This document shows positions 34,535-47,266 of a DNA stretch of 64,000 nucleotides, one piece after another (positions within the stretch are counted from its first letter, which is position 1; every line of letters starts with the position of its first letter). The position numbers were made by a program, and so were the translations under genes. Origin of the DNA: Edolisoma coerulescens (lineage: Eukaryota; Chordata; Aves; Passeriformes; Campephagidae); the NCBI GenBank assembly GCA_013397115.1, contig VWZW01006255.1:2213270-2277269 (forward strand). The letters run 5' to 3'. The notes beneath the pieces are model-generated. The model saw only the letters and a list, made by a program, of their open reading frames with translations, did no database searches and was not told the DNA's origin.

Positions 34535-37500
34535 TTCAATGATTGTCCCTCATGTCTGTAGCAGTATTCTATTGAAAACACTGTGCACCAAGCCACATCA
34601 CCCTTGGGGACACTCGTCACTTTTACGGATATGAAAAAGAAAGGAAGATGACAAGAAATAACAACTGCCCATCATGACAGCCTTCCAAGTGCCTAAAGTT
34701 TTCTGACAACATGATTGTCATTAATGCACTACAAATCCTAATTAATGTGGAAATGCATGCCTTGTTTCTTCTTCATTTCTGTAAAAGCAGTCACCATTTT
34801 CAAGTGCTGTCAGAAGTGGCACCATTTAAAGGCCAAAAAGTTGACAAAAATGTGAGCAATTAGCTGCTGTCAAGTAAAAATGATGGTCTAAGGGATTACA
34901 CTGCTAGAAGATTGCTGCATTCACAGAAAAAAATGGAACTAGATCAAACAAGTAAGCCTTAATCTGTCCATATCTTTTTTCTCAGAACTGATGAATCACA
35001 AGAGACCAGGTCCTCTGCTGCTGTACTGTCTCTGGAATCAAACTAACTTTTTTCTGGATGCTGAATTACTAGTAGTGCTCTCTTTAACTCAAAAGGAGAA
35101 AGAGAAGCAGGCTGCATTTGTATAGGTACATTTGCATACCAGGCAACCTGAGGAACAAAAAGGCAAATTGAATCGATGCAAGTGGCTTGGCCCTGCCTTT
35201 CACTGCTGAACTTTCAGTCAGCTCCTGCCCAGAGGGAGTTTCACCCCCATAAATGAAGTCCAGAGGGGACAGCTCTCCTTTCTGACCACTCTTCTACGTG
35301 CAGGCTTGGCTGTAAACATGACTGTACAGGCCCTGAATTTAACAAAGCTCCCCCATGATTCTACAGATACATAATAAATAACACATTTCCAAAGTACTCG
35401 GAGTTCTTCAGCTAATAAACAGTGCACCCCCAAGGTATTACTTGTGTAATATGTTAGCAATGAAATGAACTTTTATTTTCAGAAACAATTTAGAGCCAAA
35501 CATCTAAGACACTCAAAGATCTGAGAGACAGGAAATCTCTATATGAAATCAAAAAAAGAGAAGGAGACTAACTATTGCATTTTTTAAAATTTTACTGCAA
35601 CAGTCTAAAAATATCATACAGTATACCACTATTTATATAATATCTTCTATAATAATTCAAGAGAACATAAAAGAAAGGATCTGCTCCACTAGAGTTTATA
35701 TAGAGCTAGCACATGATAAAGGTTACAGTCCCATTCAGCTGCATTTACTTTCAAACATATTAGCTGTTTTTTCTAAAAAAATGTTTTTTAAAAACCCAAA
35801 AACTGTATGTATTACATCATCTTTGATTGGCAGGATTGAGAACAGGCTATAGCACAGGACAGAGAGAAAAATCACCCTAAGACCTGGAATTACAGGTTTT
35901 CAGTGCTTCAGAACAAATAAAAGATTCTGCCCTGCTTTTCATTAGATAACACGGCAAATAGGTTTTATTTGCTGTATTACAATTATTTTTATTTACCAAA
36001 CTCAGTCTCCAGATAGCTGCATTGATCCTGCTACACTTGAGGCAGTTTAATCTAAGGAAAACTGATGTTAAGAAAAATGTTTTTAAAAAAACCAACAATA
36101 GAAGCAAAGGGCATCTTGGGGAGTTTTAATGAGATTTTTCTGTTCAGTGCAAGTTTAACATTCCCACAGAACAGATCAATACCACTTTTTTCTCCCAGAT
36201 ACGTTGGGGAGCATCCTGCACTTGAACCCATCCAGGAACATCAATCCCCCCTGGCACTTTCGACTCTCTCCTCACTGCTCTGCAGCAGAGTATTGGCCAT
36301 GCAGCTGGCAGGAGTGCCAGAGACAAGACAGGTATCTGCAGCATCCCACTCATTCCCAGTCATGGTCAAAAAGGAGTTTTTTTCTGGAGAAGGGAATACC
36401 GTGTACTCCAACCTGGAAAGTGTGTTTTCGTTATTCCCACACACACAAATATCTGTGGATAGATGAAAATCTTGTACTGTAGTGCTGGCAGCTGTTCTCC
36501 AATCACAAGTAGAGCTCAGCTTTGAGAGGGCTTTTAACTCTTCGCAATGTTAAAAAATTAATTTAGTCAGGGCAGCAAAATCCAGCAGTATTCAAGGATG
36601 AAATTGTGCTGTTCTCCATCCAGTCACTTAATGTCTCCTGGCTACTTTTAAATTTCCTTGCAAGTTTTTCATTCTCATTTTCCCATTTCCCTTTACCCTT
36701 TCAACCACTCATACTTTTTCAGGACACAGTGTGGGAATTAATTTATTTTTCCATTTCTTTACATGTAGACATAGTCTTCCCCAGTTTATAAACAAAGTTG
36801 GCCAGAATTATAGGAGACTTCAACAATTTGGCGTCTCCCCTTGTTTCTTAAAGTAGAACCCCTCACAATTCTGTATTTCATAATAAAAAAAGTCCATGAG
36901 AAAAGCAGGTTAAAAGAACTTGGGTTAAAGCCACCCACAAACACAGCTTCTCACTTGAATGCAGAGTTTGGGATTTGGTACACAGCGGAAAAGCCTTTTA
37001 TTCTATTTTTTGAAAAGAGAGGAAGTACTGTGAAGTGGATTGACTGTCCTTGATCTTTTCCACCCACACAGCCCTTTTTCTCTTTTCTCTTGTTTTTGGT
37101 TCTCATTTTCAAGCTACATCTATACAAAGTGTGTGAAAGCAATCCTTTTCCCCTCACATATACACTGTTGTTCCCAACTTCTAAAAAAACCCCAAAAAAC
37201 ACCACCAAAACAATAGATAGCACAGGCATGACCTTAAAAGCTTCTGGCTTCTCTGCCATGGCCACAGACAGCACTGTGCTGCTAACCCTATCTGCCCACT
37301 GCTTGAGATAAATATCATTTCTTCATCCAAACCACACAGCAAGTGAGGTGAGAGAAATGAGTATAAACAAATATCAGCTGAATTCATAGCTGGTTTTTAA
37401 TGAAGATGCTTAAACTCACTCCTGAGAGGTTTTGCACTGTCAAGGAAAAAAGCAAAGAATGAAACAAACCACACACAATAGATTTTATTTAAAACTATCC

Positions 37501-38959
37501 ACATCCTCAAGCAATTCTCCATACATCTTTATTCTCAATTCTGTGACATTTTCAGAGACAACAAAAATGGCATAAAATACTCTTAGAGTAAAATATCTCC
37601 CTGCAAACTCTCCCCCTCATCTCCATTTGTGCCGAAACTGCTACTCCTATTACAGTTCATACTGAGTGTTAATTGCAGTTGTAATGGCAAAGGTCAGCAT
37701 TGATCCATCAACCCATCTACCCAGCAAGACTTCACAAGCTTATTCTCATTCATACAGAATATTGAACAGTATTAAGAGCTATTGACAAGTGAAAACAGGG
37801 TCAAGGACTATGTCTCGGCTGCTCCCTGCAATATTAGTCCACCACAGGCATTCCAATAAGCTTTTGGACTGGGCAGCAGAATGAGTCTAGGAGAGATCCA
37901 AAACGGCAGATCTTCTTGGATTTTGCTGATTAGACACTAATTGTCAAGCATTTGCAGTGTTTGGAAATGTAACTCTTCCCAACAGAAGAAAAACCAAACC
38001 AAAAAATTCAGCCCTCCACAAGATTCTCATCACCAAAGGGTGCAAAAGCAGCAGCCCTATCCTTGAATCCATCCTTTGGCGTATGAAAAATTATCACTGG
38101 TTCAGGATTCAGTACAACTCCTAGGGTACGTGCATCAATGATTCTCCCTTACCTATGACACAATGCCTGTCAGGAGCCAAAGCCTGGAGCCTTTTGGGGA
38201 GGTGAAAAGTAAATCACTTCCTGGAAGGCATGGGAAGTCTTTTTCCTGGAATCAAAGCACATATGCTCTATATTCATAAACTATTTATTCCTATGATTAG
38301 AAACACCTCAAAGGGACCTGCTTACTGGAAAGAAAGGTGCTCCTTACGTCACACAGTGTGTCAGAAGTAGATCACTCTAAACAGACGTTTATTTTAGAAG
38401 TACATAATTCAAACAATTCAACAGCACCTAATACAGATTAGTGCTTTGGCATATACGTCATACATAGTTGCTAATGTTCAAGCTGGTGGCTCCCAAAGGC
38501 TTTTAAAAGATTAAATACTAAACCCAAAACTAACCAGAATGGGGCCCAGGAAGTCTCAGGGACTAAGAGCTTTCAGAAGCCTTGGAAAGCTTTTCCTACC
38601 ACTCTCTCTCTTATCCTGCAGGATTTAAAACCCTCCTACTGTAAAGAAAAAAGATAATGAAATCCAAGGGATGTAATCCACAGCACCTGGTCGGTGGTGA
38701 CACCTATATATAACTAAAAGTTTAAAACTTTAGGATTAAAATGACTCAGTGTGAAAAAGCAATTTAAACACTCTTAGTCAGGATACAAAAGCTGAACATC
38801 AGCCTCGCTGCCATACAGAGTGTTATTTCATTTTTTTTCCACAATATTTTGAAATAAATACTACTTTCTCTCATGTTATGACTATTTACTGCCATGCAGG
38901 GCTGAGGTGCTCCCACCAAAAGTCAGAAAATTGACGTTACCTGTAGGTTTCCCATCTCC
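34535..38959. other. Single-copy DNA, no gene seen
   Basis: About 4.4 kb of AT-rich sequence. AT content is especially high near 35575-35665. The frames at 36065-36466 and neighbours overlap on both strands and lack features. No repeats of recognised families. Confidence 0.5.
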
Positions 38960-39560
38960 TTTCAAGTCCTTTTTCTCCTAGCAATGGTTTGCCACTGCTT
39001 CTCCCAAGCCCTGGAGCCCCCCTGCAGCACCCCCAGTGCTGGGAGCCACGTCCCACCCTGCCCCCTCCCACTGTTCATCTGAGGGGCTCTCAGAGCAGTA
39101 AGCCACCAACAGAAACAAGGAAGGAGCTGTTGCTGGACATTGATATTCAAGTGGAGGACAGCACGGTGAGCACTGGGGTGGCCCTGCCCAGGCGTGGGGG
39201 CTGGAGGGTGACACTGAAATCAGCTGGAAAATAAACCTTCCAACACAATTTGAAGCATTAGAAAGCAGACATTCTTTATCAGCACTGGACACACCAAAGG
39301 ACCTCTCCTTTAATCAGATGTGTGATGAAATTTTACAACAGGATATTTATTCCATCACAATCATGCCTACTCATTACAAAGTATTTCCTAGCTCATACAT
39401 AAACAGGGCTATTGCTGGAAGCCATATCCAGAGTGGTGAAACACAGTGGGGACTGAGGGCAGAAGGTGTAGGAAACAGCTGGCTGGGGCCGGGCTGCTGC
39501 CCAAGGCCAACCGGCCTCACTGGCCCCAAGAACGCTGACATCACTGGACACTGATATCGA
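38960..39560. other. Two GC-richer patches
   Basis: 38985-39080 and 39165-39215, and again 39425-39540, are GC-rich compared with the surroundings and produce overlapping open frames on both strands (38962-39292, 39318-39628). A possible donor ACG|GTGAGC occurs at about 39163, but no matching acceptor or known peptide is seen. Origin unknown. Confidence 0.3.
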
Positions 39561-42500
39561 AAAAAACTCACATGTCTCCCAAGGAGAGCTGGAGAATACA
39601 AGTCCAACCAATTTCTACAGCAAAGCACAGGTCACAAAGCCAAGACCTTCTCTGTTAGGGACATAGAGTTCGGAGTGCTTGAATGGAGATGTAAAACGGA
39701 GAAGAAACCAAAAAAGCTTGGAATGCTCCGACTGACAACCTGTCTGACAGGTAGCAAAGGAAGAAGATTTTGGGTTCAGCACTGGTTAAGCAACAAGGGA
39801 ATAATAATTATTAAAAGATACAATTAGGAGTACCAACTCAAAAACGTTTACATTTGGAGCTTTCTTACGCCTAGGGTTTTGTACAAATTATTTTCAAATA
39901 AACAAATCTGCGTTAGTGAAAGGAACCTCATCACCAATTTTCAATTTCCCTCTTTAAGATGAATAATATGCACGGGGTTTTATCTTGATTATCCAGTTAG
40001 ATTAAAAAAGTTTGGTTTTGGTTTGTTTCATTTATTTTCCTGGTTTAAAAAAAAAAGCAAAAAAAACTACTGAAACCAGAAAACAGACATGTAAAAAACA
40101 CCCAAAAAATCCCACACCAGAGTTAGGAACATAGGAATCCGGGCACAGATAAAATAGGATGTAAAAAAAAAAGAAAAGAAAAGAAAAAAAAGTCTCTTTA
40201 TTACAGCCTTCCAGAGTAGTAGCAGCAGGGAAAGAAAAAGCAACTGATTTTTATCCTCCTACTTAAGCCAGGACATTAATGAGGTGTGGCTATAATATTA
40301 AAAAAGGGGGAAAAACTGGTTTATATCTACATAAACCCCTTGTAGCTTTCAGTTAAGCATCTCTTCTGCTCTCAGTACCAGGCCAAACATATGTACAGTG
40401 GCCATAGAAGAAAAATAAGATGCTGGAGTAGATTCAACATATTGAACAAATCCCCCGAGTTCGTAATTCCCCAGCATTCTCTCCCCTCCAGATGCTACCC
40501 AGGATTTTACAAAATTAAGTTACATAAAAATGCTTTCATTCCTAGGAAATGGAATTTCATTTCATCCTATTCAGACAACTTAATAACTGTATAGATTACT
40601 GTACCTCATGTTGCATAGGAAACCACTTTAGAAAAAAATGAAGTCTTTTCACTAAAAGAAGGAAGAAAATGCATTTCAGTAAATTTACATTTGCAGTAGA
40701 TTTGCATCTGCTGCTGTAGCAAAGCGTCACTGGTAGAAGCAGAATTTAGATAAAATGCCTCCTTATAAAATGAGTATCATACCCATTTACAACAGGAAAA
40801 ACTTAATAAATCAAGACTGAAAAAATTATTATTCATTGAAAAGAAGCCGCATGTTTGGATGTGTAAAGATAATCTTGACATGAATGCAGTTATCTTCTAT
40901 GGCAAAATTTATATGAACTCCTTTCACAGAAGACCCATTAACAAGGTATAACAAAACCCACAATTAATCTGAAAACAAGAATGCAACATTAAGTTTCCCT
41001 GCACCTCAAGTTTTCTAATGAATGAAATATTTCCTGCTGTCTTTCATCAGAAGAGTAATCTAATGAAGTTTTATTAAAATGTACAGTAACAGAACAGATA
41101 GGTTTAAAGTACAGCCTCTATACAGTGTAATGAGGTTTTGGCTCATGAAAATGCTTAGACTTTCATTAAAGAGATCAATGACCCCAAAAGGAAATTAGTT
41201 TAGCAGAAGTACACACGCAGGTTCTGCAGGATACCATCGTATGTGAGCATCAGGATGAACCAGGCCATCCTTCACAAAAGAATATAAATGAAGGCAAAGC
41301 CACAGTAACAGAATAACAAGACAAAGCCTTGACAAAGGACTAAGGGGCAGCCCCAAACTTAGCAATAACCTCTGAGTGCAACGCATTTGAGCCAGTTCAA
41401 AGAGAGAAACATGAGTGTGAGGAAAAGCAGAGCGTTGCACAGCCACGGCATCACCAGAAGGTGCAGGGGAGGATTAATGGAGGGAGGGTTTGCTTCCATG
41501 TAGGGGTGTCCGGCACAGACCCAAGGATTATATTCTAGCTTTCCTATACTACCCATTCTGAGATGGATTTATCTGCTTTAAACTGGCTGTGCACCACTGC
41601 AGTGCTCTACAACAACATATATAGCTCATATCACAAGGAGACATACTAAAAACCAAACCAAGTCCAGGACTTGAAAACATTTGTATTTTCATTCCAGTTG
41701 CAATGATATATAAAAATTGCCTTTAAAGTTTCCTAGGCACAAGACATAAATTTTTAGTAGTAAATATTACTAAATAAGTAATAACAGTCATGTTGTAACA
41801 GCTAGAAGTCTCTCGTAGATCCAAAATATGCTTTCATTGTCTGACCGCTGCAAATTTCTGAGGTCACTAAGTACCTTTCTTACTCTTCCCACTAAAGCAA
41901 CCCCAGCTGTCCTCAGACTGTTTTCTCCAAAAGTGTCTGGCAATAACACTGACAGTTATTGCTTAGTTTTTATTGGAGTCTTTGGAACTAGGGAGGACAA
42001 TATGTATTTATTCACAGAGAGAGAGAAAAATACAGTTATCAGATTCCTTTAGGTTTTCATTGAGCTGGTTTTACCTGTTCACCTGTTTTTTTATTTAATG
42101 GTCCAACAGATATAAATATACTTTTCCAAATACCTTCCTGGGATGTTCCCCACCACCCAAAGTAAAATAAACTTTAACAGTTAAAATTTAGATCTGTTTT
42201 ATATGCAGTACTTGCAAGAATATTGAGAATAGCCACTTTTAAATAATCAAACATGATTAATAATCTCCAAAAGGAATAACACTTCACAAAGTCCACTTTG
42301 GAATAGCCTCACAAGAAAAAAATAATCCGATAAGCAAATATAACTTCTGAAATCCAAATATTGCTGAGGAAACTAGCTAAACATAAATCTAATCTAATCT
42401 GAGACAGACAAGTTTAGGGTATTGCCAAGCAGCAGCAGGAAAGCATTGACCTTTCAGCTGTATCCCTCTTCCAATCCATCCACTGAAACCCCTTTTTCAA

Positions 42501-45099
42501 AACTGCAGGCAAGAGTTTTCAAAGTTGCAACACCAAAACAAAAGTTTTATGAGCGTGATATGCTGCAATGTAATCAAATATTTATTGATAGTCCCAGTTT
42601 TGGTACATGTTATCTAGAGTAAGAGTGGGACAAATAGCTTAAAGTGCTCTCACAGCTATCAGTAAGACTTCTGAATACAATTAGTTCCCTTCTGATGATA
42701 GCAAGATTTAAAAGACACATACCCCTAGCCACATAATACAAGGAGAGCTGGCATCCATGATAGATAACAGTACTTTAAGAAGATTACTCCTATTCAAACT
42801 CTTCACGTAATGTTTACATGGATAGCTTAAGGGATAACAGATCTACTGAGCAAAAAGGTTTCCAACTAAAAGTGTGTGTACACTAGGTTTTGGAATGGCT
42901 GTGCTTGGGGTTCCAGCCCTGGTGACGCGCAGCAAACTCCTGGCTGCCGTTACTCAGGCAATTCCCAGCAGAGAGAAATTTGCAGTCTGAGAATGAGCTA
43001 CATTCAGAGGATTGTGTGAAGTCCATGAGTTGTACCAGGCTTGCATGACACATAACTCTTCAGCTGGATGTGTTCCACTAAGCCACTTTGTCGGCCTCCT
43101 GCACTCTCTGGATGAAACAAAGTGTTTGGCTGGCTCTGTTCCCTGAGTCATAAACAACAGACAGCAGCCCTTAAGTAACCTGCTCCTGCCTCCCTGCAAA
43201 CCAGGCAGCCACTGGGGCACTCCACAGCCAAGAGTGGCCAGAGGCACAGGGGAGAACCAAAGCTCTGCAGCAGAACTGTAGGGCCAGCAGCAGGAAAGGC
43301 AGGTGGCTATAGAGAGCAAAAATAGAAAGCCATAGGTGCTACAGTGTGGAGAGACTTAAAAACCACAGAAAACTGCAGGTAAAAAATGAAATCTTAGCCT
43401 GGGATAAAATAGTCAACTTCATTCTCTCCCCATGCATCCCCAAGTCACTGCCAGACAAGTTGCTGGTCAGTCACCCACTGCCTGGGAAAGGGAGTTTGTA
43501 GCAGCTGATTAAGAGTGACTGCTCATCAGTATTAACTGCCTATTCCTATATGGTTTCATCCAGTAAGACATAACCAAGATGATTACTGTTGTCCATAAAG
43601 ATCTATGGAAAAGGGAAAAAACAACCAGGGAGAAGAGCCAAAAATAGATTCCAGATTAGCAGGTTTAATCTGGAAGTGAATACCCATAACCAAAGAAGCA
43701 GAGGAGGGTTTCAACAGTCGGAACAGTGAAGCCACGGGAAGATGTGCATGTGAGCAAGTAACAGGAGCTTCTCAATAGTTCCAGGTGTAACAGCTGCTTC
43801 CAGTGGCAGAGGACTGTGTTTCAGGATCTGGAGGATCCCTTCAGCCAAGACAGAGGGTAAGGAGAAAACCTGCCCTCCCCCAAACCAATAGCGCTCTCCC
43901 TGTCTGCAAGGCAGTTAGAGTTATCCGGAGATTTCCAAACTGGGCACTCAAAGTATTAATTTCAAGAACATTTTTACTCACAAAAAACCCTGTTTTGAGA
44001 TAAACAGGTCAGTTTAAACAAGACAATCACATGCTTGGAAAAACAGCTTGTTATACAACCAGTAATTGATGTAAGTTTTACAGTTGTCTCAGTTTTGCTA
44101 TGCTAAAGATTAAGCTGGCTACCAAAGTATTAGCCTTGGGCTTCCTCACAAGCCATAATACTTCCATATTAAAGGCTGTATTGTATTTTAAAATGTCAGT
44201 TAAGTAGTTTGCTACAGACTGTATTTTTCCTAGAGTTTAAAACACCTAAAATTATCCTTAATTTATAGAAAGAGTGCAAATCTTTCTCAGCTTTGTGAGC
44301 ACAAATGAAATTACTTCAATTTAGATTTTCTTACAGTGTGTACCTGTGCAGCAATATACGCTTAGTACAATGAAAGTAAGAACATTTTCATAATTACAGT
44401 GATTTTACTACAGATTAGTATCTCCAATATAACACAGCAATGTTCAATTGGGCACACAATGGAAAAAAAATAAAAGGCTTAAGTTGCAGATAAACACACT
44501 TGGTAATCTAGAACAGCATGCTAAATGATCAACAATATAAGAGATCTTCTGCTTATTCTTCTGATTAAGAACACAGGCAGCTATTAATCCAACTAGATTC
44601 TAGAGAGGACATGAGAAAAATTAAATGAGATACAGAGTTATATACTATCTATATATACACACATACAATGTTTCAAGAAAAATTGTGTTTGGGGAGCAGA
44701 GTTACATAAATTTTCTACAGCACTGCAAGATGCATTATTCCATTCTTTGGTGCACAGAAGAGTGGGATAAAGAAATCAGAAGAATGTTATGGTTTGAGAT
44801 ATACCTCAAGTATAACAATATGTACTCTGAAAAAAAATAATAAAAACAACAAACCACAACCCTGAAAAAAACACTTGGAGGTTCACAGCTGTCTACTAAG
44901 GTTCAGAACTTTAGAAACTTCAAGTCAATGTTATTGTGCTCTTAGCTAAAATATGGACTAGCCCTAAATATAACAGAGAGGCAGTAATATTCCCCCCATT
45001 AACCTCTCCTTCACAATAAGGACTTTCCCTCCACACAACACAGAAATCCCACCACAGTCATGCATACCGTGAACCTGGACTTTTCGAGACCAGAGCATT
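39561..45099. other. Single-copy DNA, no gene seen
   Basis: Contains an A-rich simple repeat (AAAAG units, 40162-40191) and a somewhat GC-richer patch at 42890-43320 with a 121-codon minus-strand frame that shows no domain. Otherwise AT-rich unique sequence leading up to the abrupt GC rise at about 45.1 kb. Confidence 0.5.
40162..40191. repeat. A-rich simple repeat
   Basis: Runs of A interrupted by G at about five-base intervals (AAAAGAAAAGAAAAGAAAA). Confidence 0.85.
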
Positions 45100-45280
45100 T
45101 CATGTTATGGGAGCTCACGTCCGCCTCACCACATCCCTTAAGAGCCAAGGGAACGAACTGAGATGCATCTGACCCGAGCAGCCCGGCACTCCCAGGGCTG
45201 CCTCCACGAGCACAGGCTGCCCATACCTAGAAAGGGCTGAGGACAGCGGAGCGTGCCCGGACCCCCTCCAGCGAGGCTCG

Positions 45281-45326
45281 GGCAGCCCCCAGAGAGCCGT
45301 GGGGTTCGTGGCAGCCCCCAGAGAGC
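45281..45326. repeat. Short tandem duplication in the CpG island
   Basis: GGCAGCCCCCAGAGAGC occurs at 45281-45297 and again at 45310-45326, a 29-bp period with two copies. Confidence 0.85.
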
Positions 45327-45380
45327 GGGGGGCCCCTGCCAGCCCAGGGCACGGGCCCGGGGTGCGGCCCTGCCCGCGGG

Positions 45381-45396
45381 CACCCACCCACCCACC
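45381..45396. repeat. (CACC)4 microsatellite
   Basis: Four CACC units inside the GC-rich island. Confidence 0.8.
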
Positions 45397-45983
45397 TGCC
45401 CAGCGCTCCTCCCTCCCAGCTCCCGCATCGCTCCCCGCTGCCGGGCACGCACGGCCGCTCCCCTGCCCAAGCTCCTTTTCACGGGGCAGCTGGGCCCCAC
45501 CGGGGCCCATTAACTCCTGCCCCAGCCCAGGCGAAAGGACGGCAGCCCTTTCCCCTGGGGCCGCCTGCCCCAAGGGCAGCTGCGCCCTGCCCGGAGCCCT
45601 GCGGGCATCTCGGCCAGCGGGGCCGGAGGCGGCCGGGCCGGGGCTGGTGCTGGGCTGGCCGGGCAGCAGCCGCTCCCAGCTGCGCTCTGCTCCCGCTCCC
45701 GTGCCCAGCACCGAGCAGCAGCCGGGGGCCAGCCCCAGGGACGGCTCCCAGCCCGGCCTCACCCGCCCCAGGCTGTGCTCAGTGCCCGGAGGCAGCGCAG
45801 TGCGCTCCGCCAGCCCTTTGGAAGCAGCACAGCTTCCCCCGGGCCGCCCGACAGTGCTACAGGGTCCAAATGACTGCAGGGGAAGGGCGGGGGGGAGTCA
45901 CTGTTTTAACCCCAGCAAATTGATGAATTAATATTTTATATTGTATCTACATCTTCGGTAAATGGATGCACCAAGGTGATAAA

Positions 45984-45999
45984 GCAGGCAGGCAGGCAG
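45984..45999. repeat. (GCAG)4 microsatellite
   Basis: Four perfect tetranucleotide units just outside the CpG island. Confidence 0.85.
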
Positions 46000-46814
46000 A
46001 AAGAAAAATCTTTCAAAAAATATGGACCTCAAAATAACTTCCTCAAGGCAAATTTAATTAATATTAATCAAAATGAATGCCAAAGATTGTTGGGGGCAGG
46101 GAGATTGGCATAATGGATTGTCACCACTAAAGAGAACAGAAAACTATTGCTTGGTTCAACACACATGGCAGAAGAATTTTATTCAAACTGATTAACCAGT
46201 ATCTTCTAAGTAGCTTAAGGTTTGTGTCTCCAGCCACTTAAATGAATAGGATTTTTGACATTGATTGCAGTAACCACAGGAATCTGCTTTACAGACTTGC
46301 CTGCTGCACAACTATAAAACACTGTAGTTCTCAACATTCTTTTACTTGACCAGACATTCCCCATGTGACATTTTCCACTTTCTCTTGGAGAAAAAAATAT
46401 CTAAAAATTCTCAACAAAAATAATGCAAGACTTCCTAGTACATACCATTTCGGCTGAAAATCTCCCTGTAAAATCTTAATACAGTCAATGAAAAATTAGT
46501 ACTGAAGGGGATTTTAAGGGGTGTGCAAAAATATTTCCTTGTCCCAAGGAAGGATTAACTGCTTCTTGATGTTGCTGATAGACGCTTATTTCACTTGTTC
46601 TTTAAAAGTACCCATGGCAGAAATGCCATATTTCTACATTCAATATGTGCTGTTTCACCAACTGTTATTTTTTCTCCTACCTAACAGAAATCTGATTTTC
46701 CACCCTAATTTTGTCTTATCTACTGAACAATTCAGGTTATTCCCTTCCTTTCCAGACTGACTTGTTTCTTGTCCTGGACAAAGGAGTTGTAGCTGTCCCT
46801 TTCTAGAAAAAATA
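46000..46814. other. Single-copy AT-rich DNA
   Basis: No repeat, exon pair or RNA recognised between the CpG island flank and the solo LTR. Confidence 0.5.
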
Positions 46815-46820
46815 AACCCA
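46815..46820. repeat. Target-site duplication, left
   Basis: AACCCA immediately before the TG end of the LTR, identical to the six bases at 47261-47266. Confidence 0.85.
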
Positions 46821-47040
46821 TGTGGTGACCTGGTTTTGGTTCCTAGTAGAGCCTTGTGTTAAGTTATCAGCCCCTTGTCTCCATCTTACCTGCTGTAATC
46901 CTTTTGAATTTCCTTGTATGGTCCTGTTTTAGAAGCCTCTAAGTTGTTCAGTACCTTATTGGTCTCCTGTACGCTCGCCCCTCCCCATACCTTTCCGATT
47001 GGTTTGTTCATATTATGCTTCAGACCCCGGCTACCCTGCC

Positions 47041-47047
47041 TATAAAG
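47041..47047 (+). promoter_or_regulatory. TATA box of solo LTR
   Basis: TATAAAG about 50 bp upstream of the AATAAA signal, matching the expected U3/R promoter position of a retroviral LTR. Confidence 0.75.
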
Positions 47048-47098
47048 TCCCGTGCCTCCATTGTGTGAGGTCTTTTGGCCTCTGGAGTTCTTCCCCTG

Positions 47099-47104
47099 AA
47101 TAAA
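47099..47104 (+). terminator. LTR polyadenylation signal
   Basis: AATAAA in the R region, within CTGAATAAACC. It would direct 3' processing of transcripts that enter the LTR from the left. Confidence 0.75.
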
Positions 47105-47260
47105 CCTATGAACCGCAAGCCGAGACCCCTCTCGCTTCTTTATCTCCTCGATGCCGTTCAGCTGTGAGCTGCCTCTGCCTGCCTCTCCGGGGCAGTCAGG
47201 GAGCGTCCGGTGCCCGAAGTCAGAGCCTGCTAGCAAGGGGAGAGAAAAGAAACGCCAACA

Positions 47261-47266
47261 AACCCA
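47261..47266. repeat. Target-site duplication, right
   Basis: AACCCA immediately after the CA end of the LTR, pairing with 46815-46820. Confidence 0.85.

Larger units (their letters stand above)
45150..45900. promoter_or_regulatory. CpG island, candidate promoter
   Basis: GC content jumps from an AT-rich background to roughly 70 percent, and by my hand count about 55 CpG dinucleotides lie in the 660 bp from 45241 to 45900, with an observed/expected ratio around 0.6. That meets the usual definition of a CpG island; the figures are approximate. A GC box GGGCGGGGGG sits at 45885-45894 at the right edge. Large open frames occur on both strands (45115-45762 minus, 45299-45931 plus), but they overlap antisense and look like low-complexity Pro/Gly/Ala/Arg translation of GC-rich DNA, so I do not call either as protein. 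CpG islands in birds usually mark promoters, so an unannotated first exon here is plausible; the direction is undecided. Alternatives are a distal enhancer island or a GC-rich insertion. Confidence 0.7.
46821..47260 (+). mobile_element. Solo ERV LTR, well preserved
   Basis: A complete 440-bp LTR in + orientation. It starts TGTGGTGACCTGG and ends CGCCAACA (TG...CA), with an exact 6-bp target-site duplication AACCCA on both sides. The internal order is canonical: U3, TATA box (TATAAAG, 47041-47047) preceded by a pyrimidine-rich CTACCCTGCC context, AATAAA at 47099-47104, then a U5-like region. Six-base duplications are typical of class II (ERVK/alpha- and betaretrovirus-like) elements, so that class is inferred; I do not know the family name. 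No internal coding region remains: one LTR survives after homologous recombination between two. Intact termini and duplications suggest a fairly recent insertion compared with the CR1 copies. The 129-codon minus-strand frame crossing it (46886-47275) is an antisense chance frame. Confidence 0.92.

Noticed and set aside
36065..36482. 133-codon plus-strand frame with overlapping frames on both strands
   Set aside because: No domain; the mutual overlap indicates low stop density and not coding sequence.
45115..45931. Open frames of 215 (minus) and 210 (plus) codons in the CpG island
   Set aside because: They overlap antisense, are Pro/Gly/Ala/Arg-rich and reflect scarce stop codons in GC-rich DNA; no domain or homology is recognisable.
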